A stretch of DNA of 64,000 bases from Campylobacter sp. RM6914. Its GTDB lineage: Bacteria; Campylobacterota; Campylobacteria; Campylobacterales; Campylobacteraceae. Of this stretch, positions 36,617 to 45,218 are shown piece after piece. The notes below the pieces were generated by a model. The model did not search any database. It was not told the DNA's origin and saw nothing but the letters and a program-made list of their open reading frames with translations. The DNA lies in contig NZ_CP012545.1 of NCBI RefSeq assembly GCF_004803835.1, positions 1,550,001-1,614,000 of the forward strand. The letters are read 5' to 3'. Every line of letters starts with the position of its first letter. The first letter of the stretch is position 1. The translations under genes were made by a program, and so were the position numbers.

Positions 36617-36645
36617 TTTTACGGGGCGTAAAAGCTCCGTAAAAA
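36617..36645 (+). terminator. Hairpin between malic enzyme and upp
   Basis: TTTACGGGGC / GCTCCGTAAA, ten pairs (one G-U), loop GTAAAA, just after the malic enzyme stop. The T run is inside the stem; the downstream side is A-rich, so it may attenuate rather than fully stop transcription. Confidence 0.55.
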
Positions 36646-36662
36646 CCAAATAAGGAAAGCAA

Positions 36663-37310
36663 ATGGCTCATCAAATAGATAAAAATAACATCAAACTTAT
36701 ATCTCACCCGCTAATCGAGCACAAACTATCAATATTACGAGATAAAAAAACTGAACCATTTCAATTTCGTATGATAGTTGATGAGATTAGCCACCTAATG
36801 ATCTTTGAAGCAACAAGAGATCTTGCTTTACGCGAGATCGAGGTGCAAACACCGGTTGCAAAGACAAAAGCTAAAAAACTAGCCACTAAGATCATGATAT
36901 GCCCTATCTTGCGTGCAGCACTTGGCATGCTTGATAGCGTATTTACCATCATCCCGGATGCTGCGGTAGGTTTTTTGGGATTTCAAAGAAACGAAGAAAC
37001 CGCGCAAGCCGAATTCTTCTACGCAAAGCTTCCGCCTGACGCATCTTCACGCATGGCTATTATCATAGATCCGATGTTTGCCACAGGTGGCACAGCGATA
37101 GATGCTGTCAAATTTCTAAAAGATAAGGGTGTAAAAAATATAAAATTTATATCCATCATAGCGGCTCCCGAGGGCTTAGCTCGTTTTAATGAAATTTATC
37201 CTGACGTCGAGGTTTATACGGCTGCAATTGACGAGAGATTAAACGAGAAAAACTACATAGTTCCTGGGCTTGGCGATGCCGGAGATAGAGTATTTAACAC
37301 ACTTTCGTAA
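36663..37310 (+). CDS. upp: Uracil phosphoribosyltransferase
   Basis: 215 residues; salvages uracil to UMP. The PRPP site MAIIIDPMFATGGTAID is near residue 136 and GLGDAGDRVF at the end binds uracil. Start has AAGGAAAG. A uraA-type permease gene is 16 kb downstream, giving uptake plus salvage. Confidence 0.96.
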   Translation: MAHQIDKNNIKLISHPLIEHKLSILRDKKTEPFQFRMIVDEISHLMIFEATRDLALREIEVQTPVAKTKAKKLATKIMICPILRAALGMLDSVFTIIPDAAVGFLGFQRNEETAQAEFFYAKLPPDASSRMAIIIDPMFATGGTAIDAVKFLKDKGVKNIKFISIIAAPEGLARFNEIYPDVEVYTAAIDERLNEKNYIVPGLGDAGDRVFNTLS

Positions 37311-37314
37311 TTAA

Positions 37315-37360
37315 AAATTTAAAGCTTTTCGTTTTTTATAAATCAGAAAGCTTTAAATTT
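37315..37360 (+). terminator. Long AT-rich hairpin after upp
   Basis: Perfect 14-bp inverted repeat AAATTTAAAGCTTT / AAAGCTTTAAATTT with an 18-base loop that contains GTTTTTTAT. Begins 4 bases after the upp stop. Confidence 0.6.
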
Positions 37361-37438
37361 ACAAACTCAATATCTTACTAAAACCTACCAAATATTACCA
37401 ACCGCTCGAATTTAAGGTGTTTAAGTTTAAATTCACTG

Positions 37439-37444
37439 TATAAT
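37439..37444 (+). promoter_or_regulatory. -10 element of the NAD(P)H oxidoreductase gene
   Basis: Perfect TATAAT, 26 bases before the ATG and 15 before the AAAGGAG ribosome site. No clear -35. Confidence 0.55.
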
Positions 37445-37470
37445 TACTAAAACCACAAAAGGAGAGTGCA

Positions 37471-38019
37471 ATGAAAACACTTATCATAGCTTCACACCCG
37501 TATTTTGAAAATTCAAAAGCCAATAAATTTCTACTAAATGCAGCAAAAGAGGTGCCTGACGTAAAAATTCGTCATCTTGAGGATATCTACGGCACTAATA
37601 CCAGAAATTTTGATGTTGCCCTTGAGCACTCTTTAATAGAGGAAGCGGATCGTATTGTGCTTCAGTTTCCTATGTTTTGGTTTAGTGTTCCGCCTCTTTT
37701 AAAAGCATATATTGACGAAATTTTCACTCACGGCTGGGCTTATGGTTCTGACGGCAACGCTCTTGTAGGCAAAGAGCTTCAAATCGTCGTAAGCACGGGA
37801 AGTTCGATAGACAAATACTCAAGAGAAGGCAGCATAAAACACTCGGTAGAAGAAATTTTATTACCTCTTAACCTAACCGCGAATTACTGCGGCATGGTGT
37901 TTAATAAAGTCTTTATCGTCGATGATGTTTTATCGAATATAGATAGTGAGAAATTTGGATTTTTAGCGCAAAAATACATAAAACTACTCAAAAATGAAAT
38001 AGACGAAGAGGAAGAGTAG
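37471..38019 (+). CDS. NAD(P)H-dependent quinone/FMN oxidoreductase (KefF/MdaB type)
   Basis: 182 residues, flavodoxin-like fold. LIIASHPYFENSKANKF at the start binds the FMN phosphate; QFPMFWFSVPPLLKAYIDEIFTHGWAYG (about residues 70-97) is the family signature. It reduces quinones or related electrophiles with two electrons. Followed 3 bases later by mqnA, a menaquinone gene, so a link to quinone metabolism is possible. Confidence 0.88.
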   Translation: MKTLIIASHPYFENSKANKFLLNAAKEVPDVKIRHLEDIYGTNTRNFDVALEHSLIEEADRIVLQFPMFWFSVPPLLKAYIDEIFTHGWAYGSDGNALVGKELQIVVSTGSSIDKYSREGSIKHSVEEILLPLNLTANYCGMVFNKVFIVDDVLSNIDSEKFGFLAQKYIKLLKNEIDEEEE

Positions 38020-38022
38020 AAT

Positions 38023-38697
38023 TTGATATTTGGCAAGATCGACTATCTTAATTTACTACCATTTCATGTCTTTTTAAAACGTAGCCCGCTTAAGAGCTAC
38101 GTAAAAAAAAGTATAGAATTTAAAAAAGGTGTGCCAAGTAAGCTAAACTTGGCACTTCGTAAGAACCGCATAGATGCAGCTGTGATCTCAAGCGTAGAGA
38201 GCCGAAGAAAAATTTATAAAAAACTAGACCTAGGCATAGTTGCCAAAAATGATGTTAAAAGCGTTTTAGTGCGCAAAAATAGCACCTCAAGCCTTGACAA
38301 TGCCAGTGCTAGCTCAAACATGCTAAGTAAGGTTTTAGGACTACAAGGCGAGGTGATCATAGGGGATCGTGCACTAAAAGCCTATCTAAACGAAGGTGAA
38401 GATAAATTTCACGACATGGCTAGCGCATGGCACAAAAAGACCAACCTGCCGTTTGTATTTGCTCGTTTTTGCTATAGAAAAGATGGCAAGATGTATGAAA
38501 AACTTACCAAGAATTTCTTACGCCAAAAGGTTAAAATTCCAAACTATATATTAGCCCAATATGCAAAAACAAGAGAAATTAGCCAAAACGATATAAAGTG
38601 GTATTTAAATTTTATAAGTTATAAGATCGGCGCAAAAGAGAAAAAAGCTCTTTTTATCTTTTTAAATCGCGCCGCAAAATTAAATTTCAAGCCTTAA
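38023..38697 (+). CDS. mqnA: MqnA-like menaquinone biosynthesis protein (chorismate dehydratase)
   Basis: 224 residues, periplasmic-binding-protein-like fold but cytoplasmic. FGKIDYLNLLPFHVFL at the start is the MqnA family opening; VPSKLNLALRKNRIDAAVISSVES and IIGDRALKAYL follow. MqnA dehydrates chorismate in the futalosine pathway used by epsilonproteobacteria. TTG start with AGGAAGAG upstream. Its last codons form part of the terminator hairpin. Confidence 0.87.
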   Translation: MIFGKIDYLNLLPFHVFLKRSPLKSYVKKSIEFKKGVPSKLNLALRKNRIDAAVISSVESRRKIYKKLDLGIVAKNDVKSVLVRKNSTSSLDNASASSNMLSKVLGLQGEVIIGDRALKAYLNEGEDKFHDMASAWHKKTNLPFVFARFCYRKDGKMYEKLTKNFLRQKVKIPNYILAQYAKTREISQNDIKWYLNFISYKIGAKEKKALFIFLNRAAKLNFKP

Positions 38698-38708
38698 AAC
38701 AAGGCTTG
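38688..38708 (+). terminator. Terminator overlapping the mqnA stop
   Basis: CAAGCCTT / AAGGCTTG, eight perfect pairs with an AAAAC loop, then AGTGTTATTTTTT. The mqnA stop codon lies inside the hairpin. Confidence 0.8.
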
Positions 38709-38712
38709 AGTG

Positions 38713-39432
38713 TTATTTTTTAGTAAGTGCTGCTTCGTCTATATAAAACGGAACGCTTCTAAGTCCTGCACTTAAGTATTTTTTCCTTAGTTCGTCCATT
38801 TTTGCAACCTGCTCGTCAGTTACGCTTTTTGCAGGAACTTCAAATTTTTCGGCGAAGTATTTTCTTAGGATTTTAACCTTTTCGCTATCGCTTTTTGCTG
38901 TTTTTGTATCCTTATAAGCTAGATAACTTTTCTCAAGCGCGCTTCTATCATGCACAGGAGTTAGGATGATTTTTAAATTTTCTTTTTCAAGGACTTTCTC
39001 TATATTTGCAAGCTCATTTCTACAGTAAGGGCACTCAGGATCACTAAATACAACCTTTGTAGGCTTTTTGCTATCGTTGCCGATTTTTATGATATTTTCG
39101 CTCTTTTCAGAGTTATAAACTTCAGCAAGTTTGCCAACTAGCATCTTCTCTTTAAAGTCGTTTTTATAGCTTTTACCTGTCTTTAGGTCAAGAACGTCGG
39201 GCAAAAGCAGATCGCCTTGAGTAAACACTATCTCATTTTCGCTTACTTTTCCGTCGCTTAGTTTTATAATAACGCCTTCAAAGTCGGGGTGATTTTCAAG
39301 CTTTTCGCGAGAAACTATCTCAGCGCTTACTCCTTGTGGGATGATTTGGTTGTAAAAACCTAAAATTTGATCATTTGTAACAGCAAACATCGAACTTGCC
39401 GCAATAACGCTTGTAAGTATTATCTTTTTCAT
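38713..39432 (-). CDS. DsbC/DsbG-like periplasmic thiol:disulfide protein
   Basis: 239 residues. Signal peptide (TSVIAASSMFA), a short N-terminal dimerisation-like domain (NQIIPQGVSAEIVS) and a thioredoxin fold with CPYC in FSDPECPYCRNEL near residue 126, then a cis-Pro region (LRSVPFYI). DsbC-type proteins isomerise disulfides or reduce c-type cytochrome Cys. ATG 39432 has AAGGATAG upstream. It follows selB by 60 bases on the same strand, so it is probably the third gene of the selA-selB operon. Confidence 0.85.
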   Translation of the reverse strand: MKKIILTSVIAASSMFAVTNDQILGFYNQIIPQGVSAEIVSREKLENHPDFEGVIIKLSDGKVSENEIVFTQGDLLLPDVLDLKTGKSYKNDFKEKMLVGKLAEVYNSEKSENIIKIGNDSKKPTKVVFSDPECPYCRNELANIEKVLEKENLKIILTPVHDRSALEKSYLAYKDTKTAKSDSEKVKILRKYFAEKFEVPAKSVTDEQVAKMDELRKKYLSAGLRSVPFYIDEAALTKK

Positions 39433-39492
39433 TTCTATCCTTAAAATTGATTTCTTGCGATTATATAAAAATATTTTCAAACAATAGTTAAA

Positions 39493-41313
39493 TCATGACT
39501 TTAACATGCGGTTCATGCCATCTTTTATGATATCGTTTGAACGATCAAGATGTTCAAGATATGCGATGATGTATTTTCTGCTTAGTCCTAGCCTATCTTT
39601 TGCATTTTGAACATTAACAAGACCTTGCTCTTTGATTATATCTCTAAGTTTAACCTCAGCTTCTTCAAGTGCTTTTGTTGTGACAAAAAGATTATGCGCT
39701 AAACGCGTAACACGACCTTGCGAGGTTAGTTTTTTTAAGGCATTATCACCGCTTACTCTATCAACTTCGAGCTCATCGTAAATATTATAAGGAGCATCGG
39801 GGGCAAGCTTGGCGCTATCTAAAATTTTATAAATTTCATCCTCTAGCCTGACTTTTAACTCACTAAGATCAACTCCTGTTTTTGTATAAACACCGTCATT
39901 TTTTGTTATAAGCCTAGCCTCTTCAAGCTCGTTTAAAGCCGTAACCACGAGCTTCTCGCTCGCCCAACCGAGCTTAAGCGATATACTAGCCGGAGAAAAT
40001 ATCGCAAATTGGTTTTTCTCAAGGATAAATTTTGTAAAGCCTTTTACACGCTCTATTGCCGATATATCATAGATATTTAACATAGCCTCATCGACAAATG
40101 CGTTTTTTAAACTCTTTGCGATATTTATCGCCTCTTCGTGTGTTAGTCCAAAGCGCTGAAATGCGCTTATGATACCAAAGCCGTTTTTATGCGTATCTTT
40201 TAAAATTTCAAATGCGGTTTTAAAGTCAAATTTATTTAAAGCATTTAAAAAGAGAACTTTACCTTGCTTTTTCATAGGCTCGCTGATAGGGTTTAACACA
40301 CGTCCACCACCTATAACACGCGCATTTGCTATCAAAACAAACGGCTCATTAAATTTCAAAAACATCTCTTTATCAAATTTAAATGTAGCAAATATACTTC
40401 CGTTTTCTTTACTTAAGATAAGTGCTTTTGCGGCACATTGTTTGCTTCCTACGCAAAAAGTTACATTTTCATTATGCGATAAGCTTTCGCTAAAAACTAC
40501 AGCATCTACCTCTAAAAATCCCCTAAAAAAGCCCTTTTTGCTTAACAACTGTCCCTTTTTAAGCTCACTTAGCTCTGCACCCGTTAAATTTAACGCCACA
40601 CGGTTGCTAGCTTGCGCACTCTCTACAAAGCTGTCATGCACTTGCACACTTCTTACCGTAAGCTCTTTGCCAAAATCGTAGTTAAAGACCTTTTCGTTCT
40701 TATGCACGCTTCCTTCGATAACACTTCCTGTTACAACAGACCCAACGCCTTTTATACTAAAAACACGGTCTATATAGTAGCGAAAAACACCGTCTGCGGG
40801 GCGAATTTTTGGCTTTATATTAAAGAGATAATTTCTAAGTTCATTTATGCTATTTTCATCTTTTATGCTTGTGTGAAAAACTTCAAGAATTTGTAAATTT
40901 TTAAACCCGGCTATATACTCATGAATTTCATGTTCACGTTCCAAAAGCTCGGTCCTACTTACAAGATCACTCTTGCTAATTGCAACAACAATGGAATTTA
41001 CGCCAAGTAAATTTAAGACATTTATGTGTTCTTTGGTTTGCGGCATTATACCGTCATTCGCAGCTACTACAAGCAAGCACGCATCAAAGCCAAACGCACC
41101 ACTTATCATGGTTTTAACCAAGTTTTCGTGTCCCGGAACATCGATAAAAGCGATATTTTCATCGCCTCTTTTTAAATTTGAAAAGCTGAGATCTATCGTG
41201 ATACCTCGCTCTTTTTCTTGCTTCATTCTATCGCCTTCAAAACCGTTTAAAGCCTTGATGAGAGCTGTTTTACCGTGGTCAATATGTCCTGCGGTGCCAA
41301 TTATCACGCTCAT
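39493..41313 (-). CDS. selB: Selenocysteine-specific elongation factor
   Basis: 606 residues; delivers Sec-tRNA-Sec to UGA codons next to SECIS. G domain: TAGHIDHGKTALIKAL (P-loop), DVPGHENLVKTM, and a SKSD-type guanine site. EF-Tu-like domains 2-3 follow, and the C-terminal third (about residues 400-606) is winged-helix repeats (YDISAIERVKGFTKFI onward) that bind the SECIS. Its ATG overlaps the selA stop by 4 bases. The in-window client is fdhA. Confidence 0.96.
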   Translation of the reverse strand: MSVIIGTAGHIDHGKTALIKALNGFEGDRMKQEKERGITIDLSFSNLKRGDENIAFIDVPGHENLVKTMISGAFGFDACLLVVAANDGIMPQTKEHINVLNLLGVNSIVVAISKSDLVSRTELLEREHEIHEYIAGFKNLQILEVFHTSIKDENSINELRNYLFNIKPKIRPADGVFRYYIDRVFSIKGVGSVVTGSVIEGSVHKNEKVFNYDFGKELTVRSVQVHDSFVESAQASNRVALNLTGAELSELKKGQLLSKKGFFRGFLEVDAVVFSESLSHNENVTFCVGSKQCAAKALILSKENGSIFATFKFDKEMFLKFNEPFVLIANARVIGGGRVLNPISEPMKKQGKVLFLNALNKFDFKTAFEILKDTHKNGFGIISAFQRFGLTHEEAINIAKSLKNAFVDEAMLNIYDISAIERVKGFTKFILEKNQFAIFSPASISLKLGWASEKLVVTALNELEEARLITKNDGVYTKTGVDLSELKVRLEDEIYKILDSAKLAPDAPYNIYDELEVDRVSGDNALKKLTSQGRVTRLAHNLFVTTKALEEAEVKLRDIIKEQGLVNVQNAKDRLGLSRKYIIAYLEHLDRSNDIIKDGMNRMLKS

Positions 41314-42635
41314 TTTGCTACCTCGTTTATTATTTTGATTAGTCTATTAACATCCTTATCTAAAACACTTCTAAGATCAAGTATAAATTTATCATTTTCT
41401 ATACGTCCTATCACGCGTTTAGCACGAAATCTAGCCTCATTTTGCATGGCATCACCCTCAAAACACAAAGCAACGCTAGGTATGTTTTTATTTGGCATAG
41501 TTCCGCCGCCCACAAAGGTACTTGTGTGATAAATTTCAAGCTCTTTTTTCAAGCTTTTATTTATAACATTTGCTAAAATTTCAAGCTCATGAGTGCTTTT
41601 ATAAAGTTGATTTACGGTAGGGATTAGGGTAAATTCTTTATTTATATAAGCCTTTATGCTTTCACAAAGCAAAGAGATGATGACTTTATCCACGCGAAGC
41701 ATTCTTAAAAGCTGGTTTTTACGAAGTTTTGCGATAAGCTCCTTTTTACCCAAGATCACGCCGCACTGAACTGAGCCAAAAAGCTTATCCCCGCTAAAGC
41801 TCACAAGACTAACTCCGCTTTGCAAGACCTTACTCACATTTGGCTCATTTTTGCCAAGATTATAAGGCAGCTCGCCCACATATCCACTTCCAAGATCGTA
41901 ATAATCAAGCAAATTTTTCTCGCGTGCAAGCCTAGCTATCTCATCTATGCCAACATCTTCGCTAAAACCCACTATATCAAAATTTGAGCGATGGACTTTT
42001 AAAAGCATTTTTGTGTTTTCGTTTAAGGCATTTTCATAATCACTCAGCTTTGTTTTGTTTGTAGTGCCGATCTCTTTTAGGCTAGTTCCAGAAGCGCTCA
42101 TCACGTCAGGCACTCTAAAACTTCCGCCTATCTCTACTAATTCACCTCTGCTAACTACCGTTTCGCCACCCTTTGCAAACGTGTTAAGCACCAAAAAAAC
42201 AGCACTCGCGTTGTTATTTACTATAAGCGCGTCTTCGCTGTTAAAAAGCGCCGATAAAAGGCGACTTATGTGGTCGTAGCGGTTGCCTCTTTGGCCTAAA
42301 TTTAAGTTATATTCCAAGCTTGAATAAGAGCAAACAAGCTCTTTTGCCCGGTCGTAAATTTGCTCATCTATAACGCTTCTTCCTAAATTTGTATGTATAA
42401 CGACACCTGTTGCGTTTATAACGCCTACAAAGCCGGTTTGTTCGTATTCGCGGTATTTTTGTGCTATTTTTTCGATTATCTCATCTTTACTTAGACAAGA
42501 CGAAGTCTGCCTTAAAAGTTCCCTTTGTTCATTTAAAATTTCTCTTGAAATTTCACTTAGTATCGGTTTTACGGCGTCATGAAAGCGCTCTAAATTTAAT
42601 ATCTTATCAACTTGTGGCAGATTTTGAAAGCTCAT
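41310..42635 (-). CDS. selA: L-seryl-tRNA(Sec) selenium transferase
   Basis: 441-residue PLP enzyme that turns Ser-tRNA-Sec into Sec-tRNA-Sec. Landmarks: GVINATGVVIHTNLGRS near residue 75, NNNASAVFLVLN, and the PLP Lys in SFSGDKLFGSVQCG near residue 280. Start chosen at ATG 42635 (GGAG spaced 7 bases) over a TTG four codons earlier. Operon order selA-selB-DsbC-like. Confidence 0.96.
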   Translation of the reverse strand: MSFQNLPQVDKILNLERFHDAVKPILSEISREILNEQRELLRQTSSCLSKDEIIEKIAQKYREYEQTGFVGVINATGVVIHTNLGRSVIDEQIYDRAKELVCSYSSLEYNLNLGQRGNRYDHISRLLSALFNSEDALIVNNNASAVFLVLNTFAKGGETVVSRGELVEIGGSFRVPDVMSASGTSLKEIGTTNKTKLSDYENALNENTKMLLKVHRSNFDIVGFSEDVGIDEIARLAREKNLLDYYDLGSGYVGELPYNLGKNEPNVSKVLQSGVSLVSFSGDKLFGSVQCGVILGKKELIAKLRKNQLLRMLRVDKVIISLLCESIKAYINKEFTLIPTVNQLYKSTHELEILANVINKSLKKELEIYHTSTFVGGGTMPNKNIPSVALCFEGDAMQNEARFRAKRVIGRIENDKFILDLRSVLDKDVNRLIKIINEVAK

Positions 42636-42718
42636 ATTGTTCTCCAAGCAATTTTGTTTTACTTTTTATATTTTAACACAAAATTTTTACATTTGAATTT
42701 ACTTTACCTGCTTGGAGT

Positions 42719-42762
42719 ATTTGGCTTTACAACAAACAACGACGACGGTTATAAAGCCAAAT
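42719..42762 (-). terminator. Inverted repeat after the peroxiredoxin gene
   Basis: Perfect 11-bp arms ATTTGGCTTTA / TAAAGCCAAAT around a 22-base loop, 13 bases beyond the peroxiredoxin stop and upstream of selA on the same strand. Long loop and no U-run make termination uncertain. Confidence 0.45.
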
Positions 42763-42775
42763 TTATAAGAAGCTA

Positions 42776-43273
42776 TTAGCGGTTTAAATTTTTGATGAAC
42801 TCAAGAGTTGTTTGTGCGTCGTTTGCGACGTCTGTTACGATTTTTTGACTTATTATCTCGCCATTTTTTATAACAAAAGTTTGGCGAAAGTAAAATTTCT
42901 TACCATCAGGAGCGTAGAAGCTTTTAAGTCCTAAAGCCTCCTCTAGCATGAAATTTTCATCATTTAAAAACAGATAACTAGCCTCTATCTCGCTCTTAAA
43001 TTTAGCCTGTTCGTCTGCGCCGTGTGTTCCGATGCCGATAAGACTAAAGCCTAAAAGCTCAAATTCATCCTTCAAGCACTCATACGCCTTGCCCTGAGGT
43101 GTGCAGCCCACAAGTCCGTTTGTGTTTTTATACTCCTCTTCAAGAGCCTTGCCACTTTGACCCATTTTTGGATAAAAGATCAAAACACAATCGTTTAGCT
43201 CGCAGAATCTAGAAAGCTCGAATTCTTGATTTTGGTGAGTTTTTAGCGTGATGTTTTGTGGAAATTTACTCAT
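42776..43273 (-). CDS. Peroxiredoxin-like protein with displaced active-site Cys
   Basis: 165 residues, AhpC/TSA-Bcp fold. After the usual strand (CVLIFYPK, residue 36) the active-site Cys comes only at residue 57 in GLVGCTPQ, because about 15 residues (GQSGKALEEEYKNTN) are inserted; ordinary Bcp has it about 8 residues after FYPK. A second Cys (66) may resolve the sulfenate. This variant is known from other bacterial redoxins. No signal peptide. Possibly reduces hydroperoxides. Confidence 0.82.
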   Translation of the reverse strand: MSKFPQNITLKTHQNQEFELSRFCELNDCVLIFYPKMGQSGKALEEEYKNTNGLVGCTPQGKAYECLKDEFELLGFSLIGIGTHGADEQAKFKSEIEASYLFLNDENFMLEEALGLKSFYAPDGKKFYFRQTFVIKNGEIISQKIVTDVANDAQTTLEFIKNLNR

Positions 43274-43289
43274 ACCTATCCTTTAAATT

Positions 43290-43973
43290 TTAACCATTAT
43301 AGCCTATTTTAGCGTGTTTTGCATTTAAATAATAAACCATAAAAAGCACACAAAAACTAACAGCCAACATGAGCGCGGCGTATACATGCGCCTTTATATA
43401 ATCAAGCATTTCAACCGCCTCAAATATCGCTATACTAGCGACCTTTGTTTCACCCTGCACGCTTCCACCGATAAGCAAAACCACGCCAAACTCGCCCATC
43501 GTATGCGCAAAGCTAACCACGATAGCTGTTAGTAAATTTGGCTTTATATTTGGCAAAGCCACATGAAAAAGCGTTGAAATTTTACCCTTGCCAAGGGAGT
43601 AACTTGCCTCAAAAAGACTAGGCTTTAAGCTATTAAAGCCTGCATAAAGCGGCGAAAACATAAACGGAAGCGAGTAGATACAGCTAGCAACAACAAGCCC
43701 CGTGAAGTTAAACACAAGTCTAACATCAAAAACACGCTCGATAAAGCCTCCAAGCGGAGAATAAGGCGATAAAAATATCAAAAGATAAAAGCCCAACACA
43801 CTTGGCGGAAGCACTAGCGGAAGCGATACAAGTCCTTCTAAGAGCGGTTTTGTTTTAAATTTAACCCTGCTCATCACATAAGAGAGTGGAAGCGTGATAA
43901 AAAAGAGGATGATAGTCGAAACAAAGGCTAGTTTAAGCGATAGAACAAACGGCTCAAAATCGATATCAAACAT
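43290..43973 (-). CDS. modB: Molybdate ABC transporter permease
   Basis: 227 residues, about five or six helices. SLPLVLPPSVLGFYLL, EASYSLGKGKISTLFHVALP (EAA loop) and HTMGEFGVVLLIGGSVQGET are the ModB signatures. It overlaps modC by 8 bases and is the last gene of the modE-modA-TOBE-modC-modB operon. Confidence 0.94.
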   Translation of the reverse strand: MFDIDFEPFVLSLKLAFVSTIILFFITLPLSYVMSRVKFKTKPLLEGLVSLPLVLPPSVLGFYLLIFLSPYSPLGGFIERVFDVRLVFNFTGLVVASCIYSLPFMFSPLYAGFNSLKPSLFEASYSLGKGKISTLFHVALPNIKPNLLTAIVVSFAHTMGEFGVVLLIGGSVQGETKVASIAIFEAVEMLDYIKAHVYAALMLAVSFCVLFMVYYLNAKHAKIGYNG

Positions 43974-44832
43974 CTTTTACCTTTTTTAAATTTATACCAA
44001 AAGCCTTCGCGCTTACGATAACCTCATCAGCGACTTTTAAATTTAATGCCTCTGCGTCACTTAAAACCACTTCGCAAAGCTGTCCTGCGACCAAAACCAA
44101 AACCACGAATATCGCATCTTGACGCTTTATATCCAAAACTTTACCACTAAATGCAAATTTTTGCGAACCGCTTTGTCTTAAAAATATCTCCGCACTGCTT
44201 CCGCTTGAGATGATTTTGCCCTTTTCAAGCACGAAAACTTTCGAGCAAAGCTTGTAAATTTCACCCACGTCATGACTTACAAGCACCACGCTCATGCCAA
44301 ATTCCTCGTGAAATTTCAACAAATAATCCTGAAGCTTTACTCGCATATCGTTATCAAGCGCACTTAATGGCTCGTCAAGCAGTAAAATTTCAGGCTCTCT
44401 CATAACAGCACGAGCCAGAGCTACGCGTTGCTTTTGTCCGCCCGAAAGCGAAGAGATGGAGGCATTTTCAAGCCCTTTAAGCTCGCAAATTTCTAAAAGT
44501 TTGCTAGCTAAAGCGTGGTCGTTTTTAGCAAAAAGTAGATTTTTAACTACATTCATATTGTCAAAAAGCGCGTAGTCTTGAAACAAAAAGCCGATATTTC
44601 TCTTTTGAGCGGCCAAATTTATATCCCCATCAAAGAACGTCCGACCCCCGACCTTGATAAAGCCGCTATCTGGCGTTTCAAACCCTGCAAGCATACGCAA
44701 TATCGTGGTCTTACCGCTTCCACTTTTGCCATAAAGTGCGACAAATTCGCCCTTTTGTATGTTTAAATTTACATCCAGCAAGAACTTTCCATTTGCACCG
44801 TTAAGCTCCTTTTTACACGAAATTTCTATCAT
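43966..44832 (-). CDS. modC: Molybdate ABC transporter ATPase
   Basis: 288 residues. Walker A ALYGKSGSGKTTILRML, ABC signature SSLSGGQKQRVALARA, Walker B EILLLDEPLSALD, His switch LVSHD. The last 60 residues hold one C-terminal TOBE/Mop-type domain. It starts within the stop of the TOBE gene (ATGA overlap). It is the only modC-like ATPase in the window and might also power the second ModA/ModB-like pair. Confidence 0.95.
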   Translation of the reverse strand: MIEISCKKELNGANGKFLLDVNLNIQKGEFVALYGKSGSGKTTILRMLAGFETPDSGFIKVGGRTFFDGDINLAAQKRNIGFLFQDYALFDNMNVVKNLLFAKNDHALASKLLEICELKGLENASISSLSGGQKQRVALARAVMREPEILLLDEPLSALDNDMRVKLQDYLLKFHEEFGMSVVLVSHDVGEIYKLCSKVFVLEKGKIISSGSSAEIFLRQSGSQKFAFSGKVLDIKRQDAIFVVLVLVAGQLCEVVLSDAEALNLKVADEVIVSAKAFGINLKKVKDV

Positions 44833-45218
44833 ATTACCTCGCTTATATGAAGTGAGGTTGACTTAACATAAGCAAAAACTCGCTCACCAACCTTTAAATT
44901 TAGATCTTTACAAGAGCCGGCGGTAATGATACTTTCAAACTCAAATTTATCAAATTTCAAATGAATCACGCTTAAGATTTCTCCCGCTGAAATTTTAGTG
45001 ACAAGGGCTGGAATTTTGTTTTTAACCGAACAAGCTTCAAGCTCTTTTGTGGCGATTATCACGTCAGAACTCTTAAAATTTAACATCACATCCCTACCCT
45101 CAAAAACTCCATCTATCCTATCAAGAGAGAGCATAAAAAGACAAATTTGAGCTGCTTGAAATTTATACAGGCTAACTCCATTTTTGGTTGTTATGTTTAA
45201 AATTTTAGCTTTTATCAT
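44829..45218 (-). CDS. Stand-alone double TOBE (Mop-like) domain protein
   Basis: 129 residues. Two repeats of the TOBE type: one with VMLNFKSSDVIIATKELEACSVKN and one ending KVGERVFAYVKSTSLHISEV. No HTH or ATPase part. Mop-type domains bind molybdate/tungstate as oligomers, so it may store or buffer the anion, or help ModE/ModC. Overlaps modA stop by 4 bases and modC start by 4 bases. Confidence 0.84.
   Translation of the reverse strand: MIKAKILNITTKNGVSLYKFQAAQICLFMLSLDRIDGVFEGRDVMLNFKSSDVIIATKELEACSVKNKIPALVTKISAGEILSVIHLKFDKFEFESIITAGSCKDLNLKVGERVFAYVKSTSLHISEVI

Noticed and set aside
40169-40681. 170-codon plus-strand frame opposite selB
   Set aside because: Antisense shadow with low-complexity composition; selB is unmistakable on the minus strand.
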